NCBI GenBank assembly: GCA_049363815.1
Contig: JBMQEM010000081.1
Coordinates: 1 to 25,554 of the forward strand
Reading direction: 5' to 3'
DNA: 25,554 bases
Origin: JADKIH01 sp049363815
Lineage (GTDB): Bacteria; Bacteroidota; Bacteroidia; AKYH767-A; 2013-40CM-41-45
Positions 6,730 to 14,552 of this stretch are shown piece by piece. A program made the translations under genes and the position numbers. The stretch's first letter is position 1; the number at the start of each line of letters is the position of its first letter. The notes beneath the pieces are model-generated. The model ran no database searches. It was not told the origin of the DNA and saw only the letters and a list, made by a program, of their open reading frames with translations.

Positions 6730-7521
6730 CTAAAAAGAATAAAAACTCAGTGAGTCACTTGTTAATAAATAAAGTTGCTGCGATTCAATTCTTGCATTAA
6801 CAACAGAGTCATGCGGTGGCAAGAGAACTTCCTGTTCAGCAGCAGTTTTGGAATCATATCTAAACAATTTATTCTCCTTTACAAAGAGAATATTCTGATC
6901 GATCAACTGAAATGATCTAAGTCCTTTGAAAGGCAATAATTTATAATATGTTCCGAAAAGATCAAAAACCAGCACGCCATTTTCCGGATCACTCATATAT
7001 ACAAAACCGGATCCTTCTGCCAGAAACCGGGGCTGGACTTTATAGCCCAGCACTTGTGTCAGGTTTCCGCTTTGATAAATGATCTGTAAATTCAGGTCAA
7101 GCTTTTTTAACTGGTCATCGTCATTGTCATAGATCCAGTAGCCACCATTTTCCGAACCACAGGCTACAACAGGCTGATTAATTCCTGAAGCCCTGAGATT
7201 GATCGTAGATTGCTCTGCCAGTTTCGTATTGAGAATAACCAATTGAGCAAAATCCGGATAAAACATCAGGATCTTCATTGGGTTAGATGCATCAATACTT
7301 CTGATACTTCCTGAATTATTCCTGCTGAAATTGGCAAGTGGCTTTCCATTGAGATCGAATTGAAGTAATTGATTACCTACAACGACATAAGTATTTCCAA
7401 GTTTATCGGTCGTTAAAAATGAAAGATTCGAAAATGGAATTGAGTTGACCAGTTGATAATCACCGGTGGCCGCACAGCAAATTACAAACGTTAATAAAAT
7501 CAGTATTTTTCTAACGGACAT
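6730..7521 (-). CDS. Exported beta-propeller-like protein of unknown function
   Basis: The 263-aa product starts with a hydrophobic signal sequence (RKILILLTFVICCAATG). Two Cys residues at its end could mark a lipoprotein, but the lipobox is poor. The rest shows repeated beta-strand units typical of WD/NHL-like propellers: DKLGNTYVVVGNQLLQFDLNG, YWIYDNDDDQLKKLDLN, VYMSDPENGVLVFDLFG and ILFVKENKLFRYDSK, about 45-50 residues apart. It begins 6 nt after the GH3-family gene on the same strand, so it is probably translated from the fabD-GH3 mRNA. I infer a periplasmic or outer-membrane-associated role; the ligand or partner is unknown. Confidence 0.7.
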   Translation of the reverse strand: MSVRKILILLTFVICCAATGDYQLVNSIPFSNLSFLTTDKLGNTYVVVGNQLLQFDLNGKPLANFSRNNSGSIRSIDASNPMKILMFYPDFAQLVILNTKLAEQSTINLRASGINQPVVACGSENGGYWIYDNDDDQLKKLDLNLQIIYQSGNLTQVLGYKVQPRFLAEGSGFVYMSDPENGVLVFDLFGTYYKLLPFKGLRSFQLIDQNILFVKENKLFRYDSKTAAEQEVLLPPHDSVVNARIESQQLYLLTSDSLSFYSF

Positions 7522-7527
7522 TTCATC

Positions 7528-9051
7528 TTATATATTAACCTTCTTCAGCACTGCTTCAATTTCTTCAATAAATTCCCGGTCATTACTCAGTCTAGGAACT
7601 TTGTGCTGACCACCTAACTTTCCCTTACTTTTCATCCATTCGTAAAAGGAGCCACAAGGTAACAGTTTAACAATTGGAAGCCGAAGAGCAATATCCTTGT
7701 ACCGCTTTGCTTCGTAATCCGAATTCAATGACTTTAATGCATTGTCAAGTACATCTGTAAAATACTCCAGACTCATTGGTGCTCTTTCAAATTCGATCAA
7801 CCATTCATGAGCGCCATTATGTTTTTCTGAAAAATAGACCGGAGCCACTGTGTAATCTTTTACAATTGAATTTGTTTTTTCACAAGCAGTCCTGATGGCC
7901 TGATCAGTGTTTTCAATGATCACTTCTTCACCGAAAGCATTGACGAATAACTTTGTTCTTCCCGTAATTTTGATCCTGAAAGGATATTTTGTAGTGAATT
8001 TTACAGTATCACCGATCACATAACGCCATAATCCGGCATTTGTTGAAATGACAAGTGCATAATTTTTATTCAGCTCCACTTCGCCGAGCGATATTGTTTT
8101 AGGATTTTCTTTTCCATACTCATCCATAGGCATGAACTCATAGTAAACTCCATAGTCAAGCATTAACAACATTTCCTCAGATCGTAATTGATCCTGAATT
8201 CCGAAAAAACCTTCAGAAGCATTGTAGGTCTCTACGTAATTAAATTTATCCGAAGGGACAAGTTGCCTGAATTGCTCTCTGTATGGTGTAAAACTTACCG
8301 CTCCATGAATGAATAATTCCAGGTTCGGCCAGACCTCAAGGAGGTTTTTCTTTCCGGTTACTTCTAAAATTCTTTTTGCAAGTACTAAGGTCCAGGTCGG
8401 CACGCCACTGATATTGGTAACATTTTCAGCCACCGTTGCAGCAACCATTTTCTCGATCTTCTCTTCCCACTTTTCCATTAAGGCAATCGAAAGTTCGGGA
8501 GTTCTGATCAGTTGCGCCCAGAATGGCATATTCTGCATGAGGATCGCAGAGATATCGCCATAAAACGATTCGGTATTATCTATGTTCAAATGATGACTAC
8601 CACCTAATGTCAAACCCTTACCGGAAAAGATCTGTGTATTGGGATTGTTATTACAATAAATGGAAATAAGATCTTTCCCGCCTTTGAAATGGCATTCTTC
8701 CATTGCCTCTGTACTGACAGGAATAAATTTACTTTTTCCGGCAGTTGTGCCAGACGATTTTGCAAACCACTTGATGTCTGATGGCCAGAGTATATTTTGT
8801 TCTCCTGCCATCAGTCTGTCAATGGAAGGTTTCATGGATTCATAATTCTGAATTGGAATCCGATTTTTAAATTCTTCATAAGAATGAATATTTTTAAAAT
8901 CGTATTTGATTCCCCACTCAGTATTTTTAGCTGACTCTATCAATCTGAAAAACCAATCTTGCTGGACCTCCATTGGATACTTCATAAAAAGCTCAATCTG
9001 ATGAATGCGCTTTTTCATGATCCAGCTAACGATTGAATTGATAATAGCCAT
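7528..9051 (-). CDS. GH3-family acyl-adenylating enzyme
   Basis: This 507-aa protein belongs to the GH3 (auxin-responsive promoter) superfamily, cytoplasmic enzymes that activate a carboxylic acid as an acyl-adenylate and usually join it to an amine. Three ATP/AMP motifs are in place: SSGTTAGKSKFIP (99-111), YNASEG (276-281) and RYVIGD (343-348). Length is normal for bacterial members. It lies 11 nt downstream of fabD and 6 nt upstream of the propeller gene, so the three form one transcription unit. The fabD link hints at an acyl or lipid substrate, which is inference only. Substrates of bacterial GH3 proteins are largely unassigned. The ATG at 9051 is the natural start. Confidence 0.88.
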   Translation of the reverse strand: MAIINSIVSWIMKKRIHQIELFMKYPMEVQQDWFFRLIESAKNTEWGIKYDFKNIHSYEEFKNRIPIQNYESMKPSIDRLMAGEQNILWPSDIKWFAKSSGTTAGKSKFIPVSTEAMEECHFKGGKDLISIYCNNNPNTQIFSGKGLTLGGSHHLNIDNTESFYGDISAILMQNMPFWAQLIRTPELSIALMEKWEEKIEKMVAATVAENVTNISGVPTWTLVLAKRILEVTGKKNLLEVWPNLELFIHGAVSFTPYREQFRQLVPSDKFNYVETYNASEGFFGIQDQLRSEEMLLMLDYGVYYEFMPMDEYGKENPKTISLGEVELNKNYALVISTNAGLWRYVIGDTVKFTTKYPFRIKITGRTKLFVNAFGEEVIIENTDQAIRTACEKTNSIVKDYTVAPVYFSEKHNGAHEWLIEFERAPMSLEYFTDVLDNALKSLNSDYEAKRYKDIALRLPIVKLLPCGSFYEWMKSKGKLGGQHKVPRLSNDREFIEEIEAVLKKVNI

Positions 9052-9062
9052 TGCGTTTTTAT

Positions 9063-9950
9063 TTATGCACTTACCGCTTCCATATCTTTACTGATCTTTT
9101 TGACCAGACCTTGTAACACTTTTCCTGGGCCGACTTCTATGAATCGAACTGCGCCATCTGTCACCATATTCTGAATTGTTTGCGTCCAGCGAACCGGTGC
9201 TGTCAACTGAGCAATAAGGTTCTCTTTAATTTTCGCAGCATCAGTTTCAGGCATAGCATGAACATTCTGGTACACCGGACAAACAGGACTTTTAATTTCA
9301 ACAGAAGCAATTGCAGCTGCTAATTCTGCCCGTGCCGGTTCCATAAAAGGAGAATGGAAAGCGCCACCCACAGGAAGTACTAAGGCTCGTTTTGCCCCGG
9401 CAGCTTTCATTTTTTCACAAGCAATGTTAATTCCATTGATTGAACCACTGATCACTAACTGACCCGGACAGTTATAGTTTGCAGCGACAACTATTTCTCC
9501 ACCGGCAGAAACTTCAGCACAAATGTCTTCAACGATCTTATCATCGAGATTTAAAATAGCGGCCATAGTTGATGGATTTATTTCACACGCTTTTTGCATT
9601 GCAAAAGCACGTGCTTTTACTAATCGCAATCCGTCTTCAAACGACAATGCTTTAGCGGAAACCAATGCAGAGAATTCTCCAAGTGAGTGTCCGGCTACCA
9701 TATCCGGCTGAAATGAACTACCCAATGAATGAGCAAGAATCACTGAATGCAGGAAAATCGCAGGTTGAGTTACTTTCGTTTGCTTCAGATCTTCTTCTGT
9801 TCCGGAAAACATTAATTCAGAAATGGAATAACCCAGGATCTCATTTGCTGATTCAAACATTCTTTTTGCATCAGAATTTGAATCATAAAGATCCTTACCC
9901 ATCCCCGGAAACTGTGAACCTTGACCTGGAAATAAATATGCTGTTTTCAT
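9063..9950 (-). CDS. fabD: Malonyl-CoA:ACP transacylase
   Basis: FabD moves malonyl from CoA to acyl carrier protein, feeding type II fatty-acid synthesis in the cytoplasm. The 295-aa product has the N-terminal FPGQGSQ motif (7-13), the nucleophile Ser89 in GHSLGE, an Arg in VKARA (113) that binds the malonyl carboxylate, and the catalytic His199 in GAFHSPFM. It is a stand-alone, full-length enzyme. It is the first gene of the minus-strand cluster fabD-GH3-propeller, not of a classical fab operon (no fabH, fabG or acpP here). I see no clear promoter in the 186-nt gap upstream, which also holds the terminator of the neighbouring gene. Confidence 0.96.
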   Translation of the reverse strand: MKTAYLFPGQGSQFPGMGKDLYDSNSDAKRMFESANEILGYSISELMFSGTEEDLKQTKVTQPAIFLHSVILAHSLGSSFQPDMVAGHSLGEFSALVSAKALSFEDGLRLVKARAFAMQKACEINPSTMAAILNLDDKIVEDICAEVSAGGEIVVAANYNCPGQLVISGSINGINIACEKMKAAGAKRALVLPVGGAFHSPFMEPARAELAAAIASVEIKSPVCPVYQNVHAMPETDAAKIKENLIAQLTAPVRWTQTIQNMVTDGAVRFIEVGPGKVLQGLVKKISKDMEAVSA

Positions 9951-10089
9951 AGCTTGTTTTTGATATTGAATCGGTAGCTAAGATGGTGATTTTTTTGGAA
10001 GTAAACAAGGTGGTGGTTATGCGGTAGAAGTAAGATTTTTTTAGAGTGCTACAAGTTTACAGATAACATCATTTATTTAAGCACAAAAA

Positions 10090-10116
10090 AAAATGGCCAC
10101 TCATCGCGGCCATTTT
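10090..10116 (-). terminator. Terminator of the Bax-inhibitor-1 gene
   Basis: AAAATGGCC (10090-10098) and GGCCATTTT (10108-10116) form a 9-bp stem around a 9-nt loop. Continuous T residues follow on the minus strand (complement of 10085-10093). It starts about 20 nt past the gene's stop. Confidence 0.88.
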
Positions 10117-10136
10117 CTTTTCAAAATAGAATAAGA

Positions 10137-10871
10137 TTATTTTCTGGAACCAAACAGTCTCAGCAATGCAAGGAACAGGTTGATAAAATCAAGGTACAGA
10201 GTTAATGCGCCCATGATTGACATCTTTGCTGTTGCTTCAGAACCTGATTCTGCAGTTGCGCCTATCTCTTTCAGTTTTTGTACATCATAAGCTGTTAAGC
10301 CTGTGAATACAATTACTGAAATGAAACTGATCACATATGACATGGTATCACTTCTCAGGAACATATTTACCACTGCAGCAATGATAATTCCGATCAAAGC
10401 CATCATTAGTAAAGAACCAAGTTTTGTCAGATCTGTTTTTGTTGTATAGCCAACCAATGCCATTAAACCGAACATTGCAGCTGATACAGAAAAGATCACA
10501 TACACACTTGCAGTAGTATAAGCGAGGAATATAAAACTCAGACTCATACCCATGATCACAGCGTAAACAAGAAAAAGTCCTGTTAATGCAGTTGAAGACA
10601 ATCTTTGGAATCCAAAGCTCATCAGTAATACGAAACCAAGCGGAGCAAACATTACAACATATCCTAAAGCGGATAGTTTTCCTGTTGCTTCATTGATGAG
10701 ATAGCTCAGGTAGGACATATCTGTCCCAAACACATAAGCAGTTACAGCAGAAATAGCAAGTGCAATACCCATCCATGAAAAGACACCTGCAATGAAGGTC
10801 TTCGAAACAGATGAGGTATCAACTGTCGATTGGTGCTGGAGAGAGTTAAAACTCCAATTGTTGTTTTCCAT
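10137..10871 (-). CDS. Bax inhibitor-1/YccA family membrane protein
   Basis: The 244-aa product has a short polar N-terminus followed by about seven hydrophobic helices, and ends with the family signature SIMGALTLYLDFINLFLALL-RLFG. Bacterial members (YbhL/YccA, BsYetJ) are inner-membrane proteins linked to pH-dependent calcium leak or to regulation of FtsH. I chose the ATG at 10871 (MENNNWSF). The longer frame starts with TTG at 10910, which sits inside the -7 box of this gene's promoter. Upstream folE is on the same strand, 94 nt away, but the separate promoter and terminator suggest a single-gene unit. Confidence 0.9.
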   Translation of the reverse strand: MENNNWSFNSLQHQSTVDTSSVSKTFIAGVFSWMGIALAISAVTAYVFGTDMSYLSYLINEATGKLSALGYVVMFAPLGFVLLMSFGFQRLSSTALTGLFLVYAVIMGMSLSFIFLAYTTASVYVIFSVSAAMFGLMALVGYTTKTDLTKLGSLLMMALIGIIIAAVVNMFLRSDTMSYVISFISVIVFTGLTAYDVQKLKEIGATAESGSEATAKMSIMGALTLYLDFINLFLALLRLFGSRK

Positions 10872-10907
10872 TTTTTTATTTGAATTTATCGGTTCAGATA
10901 TTTGATA

Positions 10908-10915
10908 CAAATATA
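10908..10915 (-). promoter_or_regulatory. -7 box of the Bax-inhibitor-1 gene promoter
   Basis: On the minus strand TATATTTG is a perfect TAnnTTTG match, 36 nt before the ATG at 10871. No TTTG/TTGG is found at exactly 19 nt upstream, so the -33 element is unclear. Confidence 0.6.
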
Positions 10916-10965
10916 CAATTTGTAATTCTTACACCATTTGGCAAAATTCGTTCCGAATGGCAGAA

Positions 10966-11595
10966 TTATGAAAGTTTGGCAGAAATTAACCGGAAAAACT
11001 CCGCTCTGGTCTTTTCATGCTCAAATTCTCCTGTAAAAGCAGACGTTGTGGCTACAGAATTCTGCTTCTGAATTCCCCGCATCAGCATACAAAGGTGTTT
11101 TGCTTCTATAACCACAGCTACACCAAGTGGCTTGAGTGTATCTTGAATGCAGTCACGGATCTCTGTTGTCAACCGTTCCTGCACTTGTAATCGTCTTGCA
11201 AAAGCATCGACGACCCTTGGAATTTTACTCAGTCCCACGATCTTCCCATCCGGAATATATGCAATGTGAGCCTTTCCGAAAAACGGCAAGAGATGGTGTT
11301 CACACATTGAATAAAGTTCGATGTCTTTTATAAGAACCATCTGACGGTATTCATCAGTGAACAACGCAGAACGCAGGATCTCCTCCGGATTCTGGTCATA
11401 ACCATTAGTTAAAAACTGAATTGCTTTGGCTGCACGTTCAGGAGTTTTAAGCAGTCCTTCCCGCTCTGGATCCTCACCTACCAGATCGATAATTTTCCGG
11501 TAATGCCCGGAAATTGATTCAACCAGTTTTGGATTAAAATGATCGATCTTCGTATATCCAATCGACTCGTCGTTTTCTAAATAGTTTTCTGCCAT
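10966..11595 (-). CDS. folE: GTP cyclohydrolase I (type IA)
   Basis: FolE converts GTP to 7,8-dihydroneopterin triphosphate, the entry step to folate, biopterin and queuosine precursors. The 209-aa product has the zinc ligands Cys98 and His101 in MCEHHLLPF and Cys169 in KHLCMLMRG, the catalytic His100, and the C-terminal core SVATTSAFTGEF (180-191). Length and motifs are those of the zinc-dependent type IA enzyme, not the FolE2 type. It starts 9 nt after the PTPS gene on the same strand; PTPS uses the FolE product, so the pair forms a two-step operon. Confidence 0.97.
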   Translation of the reverse strand: MAENYLENDESIGYTKIDHFNPKLVESISGHYRKIIDLVGEDPEREGLLKTPERAAKAIQFLTNGYDQNPEEILRSALFTDEYRQMVLIKDIELYSMCEHHLLPFFGKAHIAYIPDGKIVGLSKIPRVVDAFARRLQVQERLTTEIRDCIQDTLKPLGVAVVIEAKHLCMLMRGIQKQNSVATTSAFTGEFEHEKTRAEFFRLISAKLS

Positions 11596-11604
11596 AATAG
11601 TTTA

Positions 11605-12018
11605 TTAAACACCAAAGTATTCAACAAAGTTTTTGTCCGTCTCCTGCAATTTGATCGAATGTAAGGTGCAGCCGAGTGTCTTGATTGGTTTTTCAATCTG
11701 TTTCCAGAATTCAATAGCCAGGTTTTCTGTTGAACTGTACTTATCTTTCATAAAATCGACATCAGCATTGATATTCTTATGATCGACTTTATCGAGAATA
11801 TATTGTCTGATCACTTCACTTACATCACTCACGTTAGTGACAAATCCGGTTTCAGGATTTACCTCGCCTTTTACAGTTACCCATAAAATATAGTTATGGC
11901 CATGCCAGTTAGGATTCGAACACTTTCCGAATACTTCATTGTTTTTCTCCTCAGACCAGTCAGCACGTGATAATTTATGAGCTGCACTAAAGGTCTCTTT
12001 TCTAGTAATATAGATCAT
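11605..12018 (-). CDS. 6-pyruvoyl-tetrahydropterin synthase/QueD family protein (PTPS-II-like motif)
   Basis: The 137-aa enzyme acts on dihydroneopterin triphosphate. Zinc ligands are His14 (SAAHKL), His39 and His41; the catalytic Cys33 lies in CSNPNWHGHNY. Cys is separated from HGH by five residues. This is the spacing of eukaryotic-type PTPS (biopterin synthesis), whereas QueD proteins such as E. coli's have three. Other shared signatures are DHKNIN (Asp/His relay), SSTENLAIEFW and QETDKNFVEYFG (pterin-anchoring Glu). FolE follows after 9 nt. The residues favour 6-pyruvoyl-tetrahydropterin formation over 6-carboxy-tetrahydropterin. Some bacterial proteins of this type may still serve queuosine, so I leave the symbol blank. 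Confidence 0.88.
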   Translation of the reverse strand: MIYITRKETFSAAHKLSRADWSEEKNNEVFGKCSNPNWHGHNYILWVTVKGEVNPETGFVTNVSDVSEVIRQYILDKVDHKNINADVDFMKDKYSSTENLAIEFWKQIEKPIKTLGCTLHSIKLQETDKNFVEYFGV

Positions 12019-12034
12019 TTTGTAAAGATAATGG

Positions 12035-12091
12035 CTGCAAAGATAAACGTTTGGAATGAAGCTATGTTCAAACCGGCAACTATCTTTGCAG
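12035..12091. promoter_or_regulatory. Symmetric divergent promoter region of PTPS-folE and mqnB-mqnD
   Basis: CTGCAAAGATA (12035-12045) and TATCTTTGCAG (12081-12091) are an exact 11-bp inverted pair, and each contains a perfect -7 box TATCTTTG pointing outward. Between them GTTTGGA (12049-12055) and TTCAAAC (12067-12073) form a second, 6-of-7 inverted pair, giving TTTG -33 candidates for both directions. Spacers are 23 nt (minus) and 27 nt (plus), longer than the usual 19. The minus start would be about 13-14 nt before the PTPS ATG; the plus start would fall on or next to the mqnB ATG. Confidence 0.6.
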
Positions 12092-12093
12092 GT

Positions 12094-12717
12094 ATGAAGA
12101 TATTAATAGCGGCTGCGACAGCTGAAGAAATCTCGATTTTGAAGGAAATTGACACTTATGGACATGAAATCGACTTTCTGATCACCGGAATTGGCATGGT
12201 ACCGACGGCCTACATGATCACCAGACAATTTGCAGCAAGCGAATACGATCTTGCAATTAACATCGGTCTTGCAGGCAGTTTTGACAGAAGTCTGAAAATA
12301 GGTGAAGTGGTCAGGGTTGAGGTCGATCATTTATCGGAAGTTGGTGCAGAAGACGGTGACAATTTTCTAACACTGGAAGAAATGGGACTGGAAGGCCTTT
12401 CATCTGTAAGTATGGAGATCGATTACCATTCTGACACATTGAACAGCTTACCTGTTGTATCGGGAATCACGGTAAATACTGTTCATGGAAATGAATCAAG
12501 CATAGAAAAAATTGTAAACCGGTTAAATCCTTCAGTAGAAACAATGGAAGGTGCTGCTTTTCTATTTGTCTGTAAAAGAGAAAGAACAATGGCACTTCAG
12601 TTGAGGAGTATTTCCAATTATGTTGAAAGAAGAAATCGGGATGAATGGAATATTCCGCTGGCCCTTTCCAATTTACACAAAACAATCATTCAGATCCTTC
12701 AGGAAATTACAGAATGA
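12094..12717 (+). CDS. mqnB: Futalosine hydrolase
   Basis: MqnB removes the base from futalosine to give dehypoxanthinylfutalosine in the futalosine route to menaquinone. The 207-aa product shows the nucleoside phosphorylase/hydrolase fold: MKILIAAATAEEI start, LITGIGMVPT, INIGLAGSFDRSLKIGEVV, the nucleoside-binding VETMEGAAF and SNYVERRNRDEW. I start it at the ATG at 12094. Longer frames, from 11977 or from ATG 12064, run through both divergent promoters. The ATG lies only 5 nt after the -7 box, so the mRNA may be leaderless. mqnD overlaps its stop by 4 nt (ATGA), implying coupled translation. Confidence 0.93.
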   Translation: MKILIAAATAEEISILKEIDTYGHEIDFLITGIGMVPTAYMITRQFAASEYDLAINIGLAGSFDRSLKIGEVVRVEVDHLSEVGAEDGDNFLTLEEMGLEGLSSVSMEIDYHSDTLNSLPVVSGITVNTVHGNESSIEKIVNRLNPSVETMEGAAFLFVCKRERTMALQLRSISNYVERRNRDEWNIPLALSNLHKTIIQILQEITE

Positions 12718-13526
12718 AAAAATTGCAACTCGCCTTTTCTCCTTGTCCGAACGATACTTTCATGTTCGATGCGATGATCCATGGTAAGATCGATACCGAA
12801 GGTCTGGAATTTGAAGTCGCACTTGAAGATGTTGAGTCACTTAATAAAAAAGCAATTTCTGGAAATTCGGAAATTTCCAAACTTAGTTTTTTCGCATATT
12901 CAAATGTCAGCGAAAAATATCAGTTGCTGTCATCAGGAAGTGCATTAGGTCAGGGAGTCGGACCGCTGTTAATTTCAAAGAAAAAATTCAGTGATCCCAA
13001 AAAAGAAATAAAGTCAGTCGCAATTCCCGGGAGGAATACTACAGCATATTTTTTGTTCCGAACATTCTTTCCAAGCCTGACCAATGTAAATGAAATCGTA
13101 TTTTCGGATATCGAATCTGCTGTACTTGAAGGAAAGGTAGATGCCGGAGTGATCATACATGAGAACAGATTTACCTATGAATCAAAAGGCTTACTGAAGA
13201 TCGCTGATCTTGGCGAGTTATGGGAACAAAGAACAAAACTCCCAATACCTTTGGGCGGAATTGTAATCAGGAGAGACCTTGATGAAGAAATAAAAAAGAA
13301 GGTTGAAAGGGTTTTGCGTAAAAGTGTTGAATATGCATTTGCAAATCCGGAATCGTCGTTCGAATATGTAAAGTCGCATGCTCAGGAAATGTCACCAGAA
13401 GTCCGTAAAAAACACATTGAGTTGTATGTTAACGCCTACTCTACTGATCTCGGATCAACTGGGAAAGCGGCAGTACATGAAATGCTGAACATTCTGGGGG
13501 TAAGTAATAAAAATATATTTGTTTAA
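12714..13526 (+). CDS. mqnD: 1,4-dihydroxy-6-naphthoate synthase
   Basis: MqnD converts cyclic dehypoxanthinylfutalosine to 1,4-dihydroxy-6-naphthoate, the last ring-forming step before prenylation of menaquinone. The 270-aa protein has the periplasmic-binding-protein-like fold of the family. Signatures are FSPCPNDTFMF (8-18), SKLSFFAYS (55-63), the substrate loop IPGRNTTAYFLF (104-115) and the catalytic His149 in VIIHENRF. The start at 12714 overlaps the mqnB stop (ATGA) and yields the expected N-terminus. No other mqn gene (mqnA, mqnC, mqnE) is in the window, so the pathway is split on this chromosome. Confidence 0.95.
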   Translation: MKKLQLAFSPCPNDTFMFDAMIHGKIDTEGLEFEVALEDVESLNKKAISGNSEISKLSFFAYSNVSEKYQLLSSGSALGQGVGPLLISKKKFSDPKKEIKSVAIPGRNTTAYFLFRTFFPSLTNVNEIVFSDIESAVLEGKVDAGVIIHENRFTYESKGLLKIADLGELWEQRTKLPIPLGGIVIRRDLDEEIKKKVERVLRKSVEYAFANPESSFEYVKSHAQEMSPEVRKKHIELYVNAYSTDLGSTGKAAVHEMLNILGVSNKNIFV

Positions 13527-13537
13527 ACTGAATATCG

Positions 13538-13569
13538 TTTGAGCAACGTCAGGAATTTTATTTTATTTG
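13538..13569 (+). promoter_or_regulatory. Candidate promoter of hldD
   Basis: TTTG (13538-13541), a 20-nt spacer and TTTATTTG (13562-13569, one mismatch to TAnnTTTG) precede the ATG at 13574 by only 4 nt. If used, the transcript would start at or next to the initiation codon. Confidence 0.45.
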
Positions 13570-13573
13570 TACT

Positions 13574-14539
13574 ATGATCATTGTAACAGGTGCTGCCGGA
13601 TTTATTGGAAGTTGTCTTGTAGGCAGATTGAATGCTGAAGGATATAACGATATTGTTATTGTCGATGAATTCTCACACGATGACAAGAATAAAAACCTTG
13701 AAGGAAAAACTTTCTCACAAAAAGTTGACCGGAACGACTTTCAGCAATGGCTGAGAGACAACCACCGCTTTGTTCAATTCATTTTCCACATAGGTGCAAG
13801 AACGGATACCACAGAATTCAACCGGAAAATTTTTGATGAGTTGAATCTGAATTATACAAAAGAAATCTGGAATACCTGTGTTGAGTTTGGCCTTCCATTG
13901 GTTTATGCATCTTCTGCAGCAACGTATGGAAATGGCGAATTCGGATACGACGATGATGAATCGATCATCGGCAAACTTGTTCCTTTAAACCCATACGGGG
14001 ATTCAAAAAACGATTTCGACAAGTGGGCAATTTCGCAGGGCAGAAAACCATATTTCTGGGCCGGACTGAAATTCTTTAATGTGTATGGTCCGAATGAATA
14101 TCATAAGGGTCGGATGGCTTCTGTAATTTTTCATGCATTCAATCAGATAAACAAGACCGGTGGAATGAAGTTATTCCGTTCGCATAATCCTGAATATAAG
14201 GATGGCGAACAGCTCCGTGATTTTGTCTATGTAAAAGATGTTACATCTGTTTGCATGTTCTTACTAGATCACAGAAAAAATTCCGGTATTTATAATTTAG
14301 GATCCGGCAGAGCACGAACATTTCTGGACCTGACACGAAATACTTTCAGGGCAATGGACAAACCGGAGCATATAGAATTTATGGATACGCCAATTGATAT
14401 CAGAGATAAGTATCAATATTTCACAGAAGCGAATATGAATAAGTTGAAGAGTATAGGCTACACTACTCCATTTCATACGCTGGAAGAAGGAGTTGAGGAT
14501 TATGTGAAAGGGTATTTAATTGGGAATAAGTATTTGTGA
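13574..14539 (+). CDS. hldD: ADP-L-glycero-D-manno-heptose-6-epimerase
   Basis: HldD (RfaD) epimerises ADP-D-glycero- to ADP-L-glycero-D-manno-heptose for the LPS inner core, in the cytoplasm. The 321-aa product is an extended SDR. It has the NADP-binding GAAGFIG (6-12), YASSAATYGNGEFGY (111-125, with the active-site Ser), Tyr141-x3-Lys145 in YGDSK, and the second catalytic lysine Lys178 in NEYHKGRM, which matches Lys178 of E. coli. The RDFVYVKDV and YNLGSG motifs of sugar-nucleotide epimerases follow. Length is near the E. coli enzyme (310). It stands 47 nt behind mqnD with its own candidate promoter. Confidence 0.93.
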   Translation: MIIVTGAAGFIGSCLVGRLNAEGYNDIVIVDEFSHDDKNKNLEGKTFSQKVDRNDFQQWLRDNHRFVQFIFHIGARTDTTEFNRKIFDELNLNYTKEIWNTCVEFGLPLVYASSAATYGNGEFGYDDDESIIGKLVPLNPYGDSKNDFDKWAISQGRKPYFWAGLKFFNVYGPNEYHKGRMASVIFHAFNQINKTGGMKLFRSHNPEYKDGEQLRDFVYVKDVTSVCMFLLDHRKNSGIYNLGSGRARTFLDLTRNTFRAMDKPEHIEFMDTPIDIRDKYQYFTEANMNKLKSIGYTTPFHTLEEGVEDYVKGYLIGNKYL

Positions 14540-14552
14540 GATACTAATTACT

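Noticed and set aside
9951..10080. Promoter of fabD
   Set aside because: I looked for TAnnTTTG/TTCG on the minus strand and found no box good enough to report.
11977..12093. N-terminal extension of mqnB
   Set aside because: It overlaps the start of the divergent PTPS gene and both promoters, and the futalosine hydrolase family begins at MKIL.
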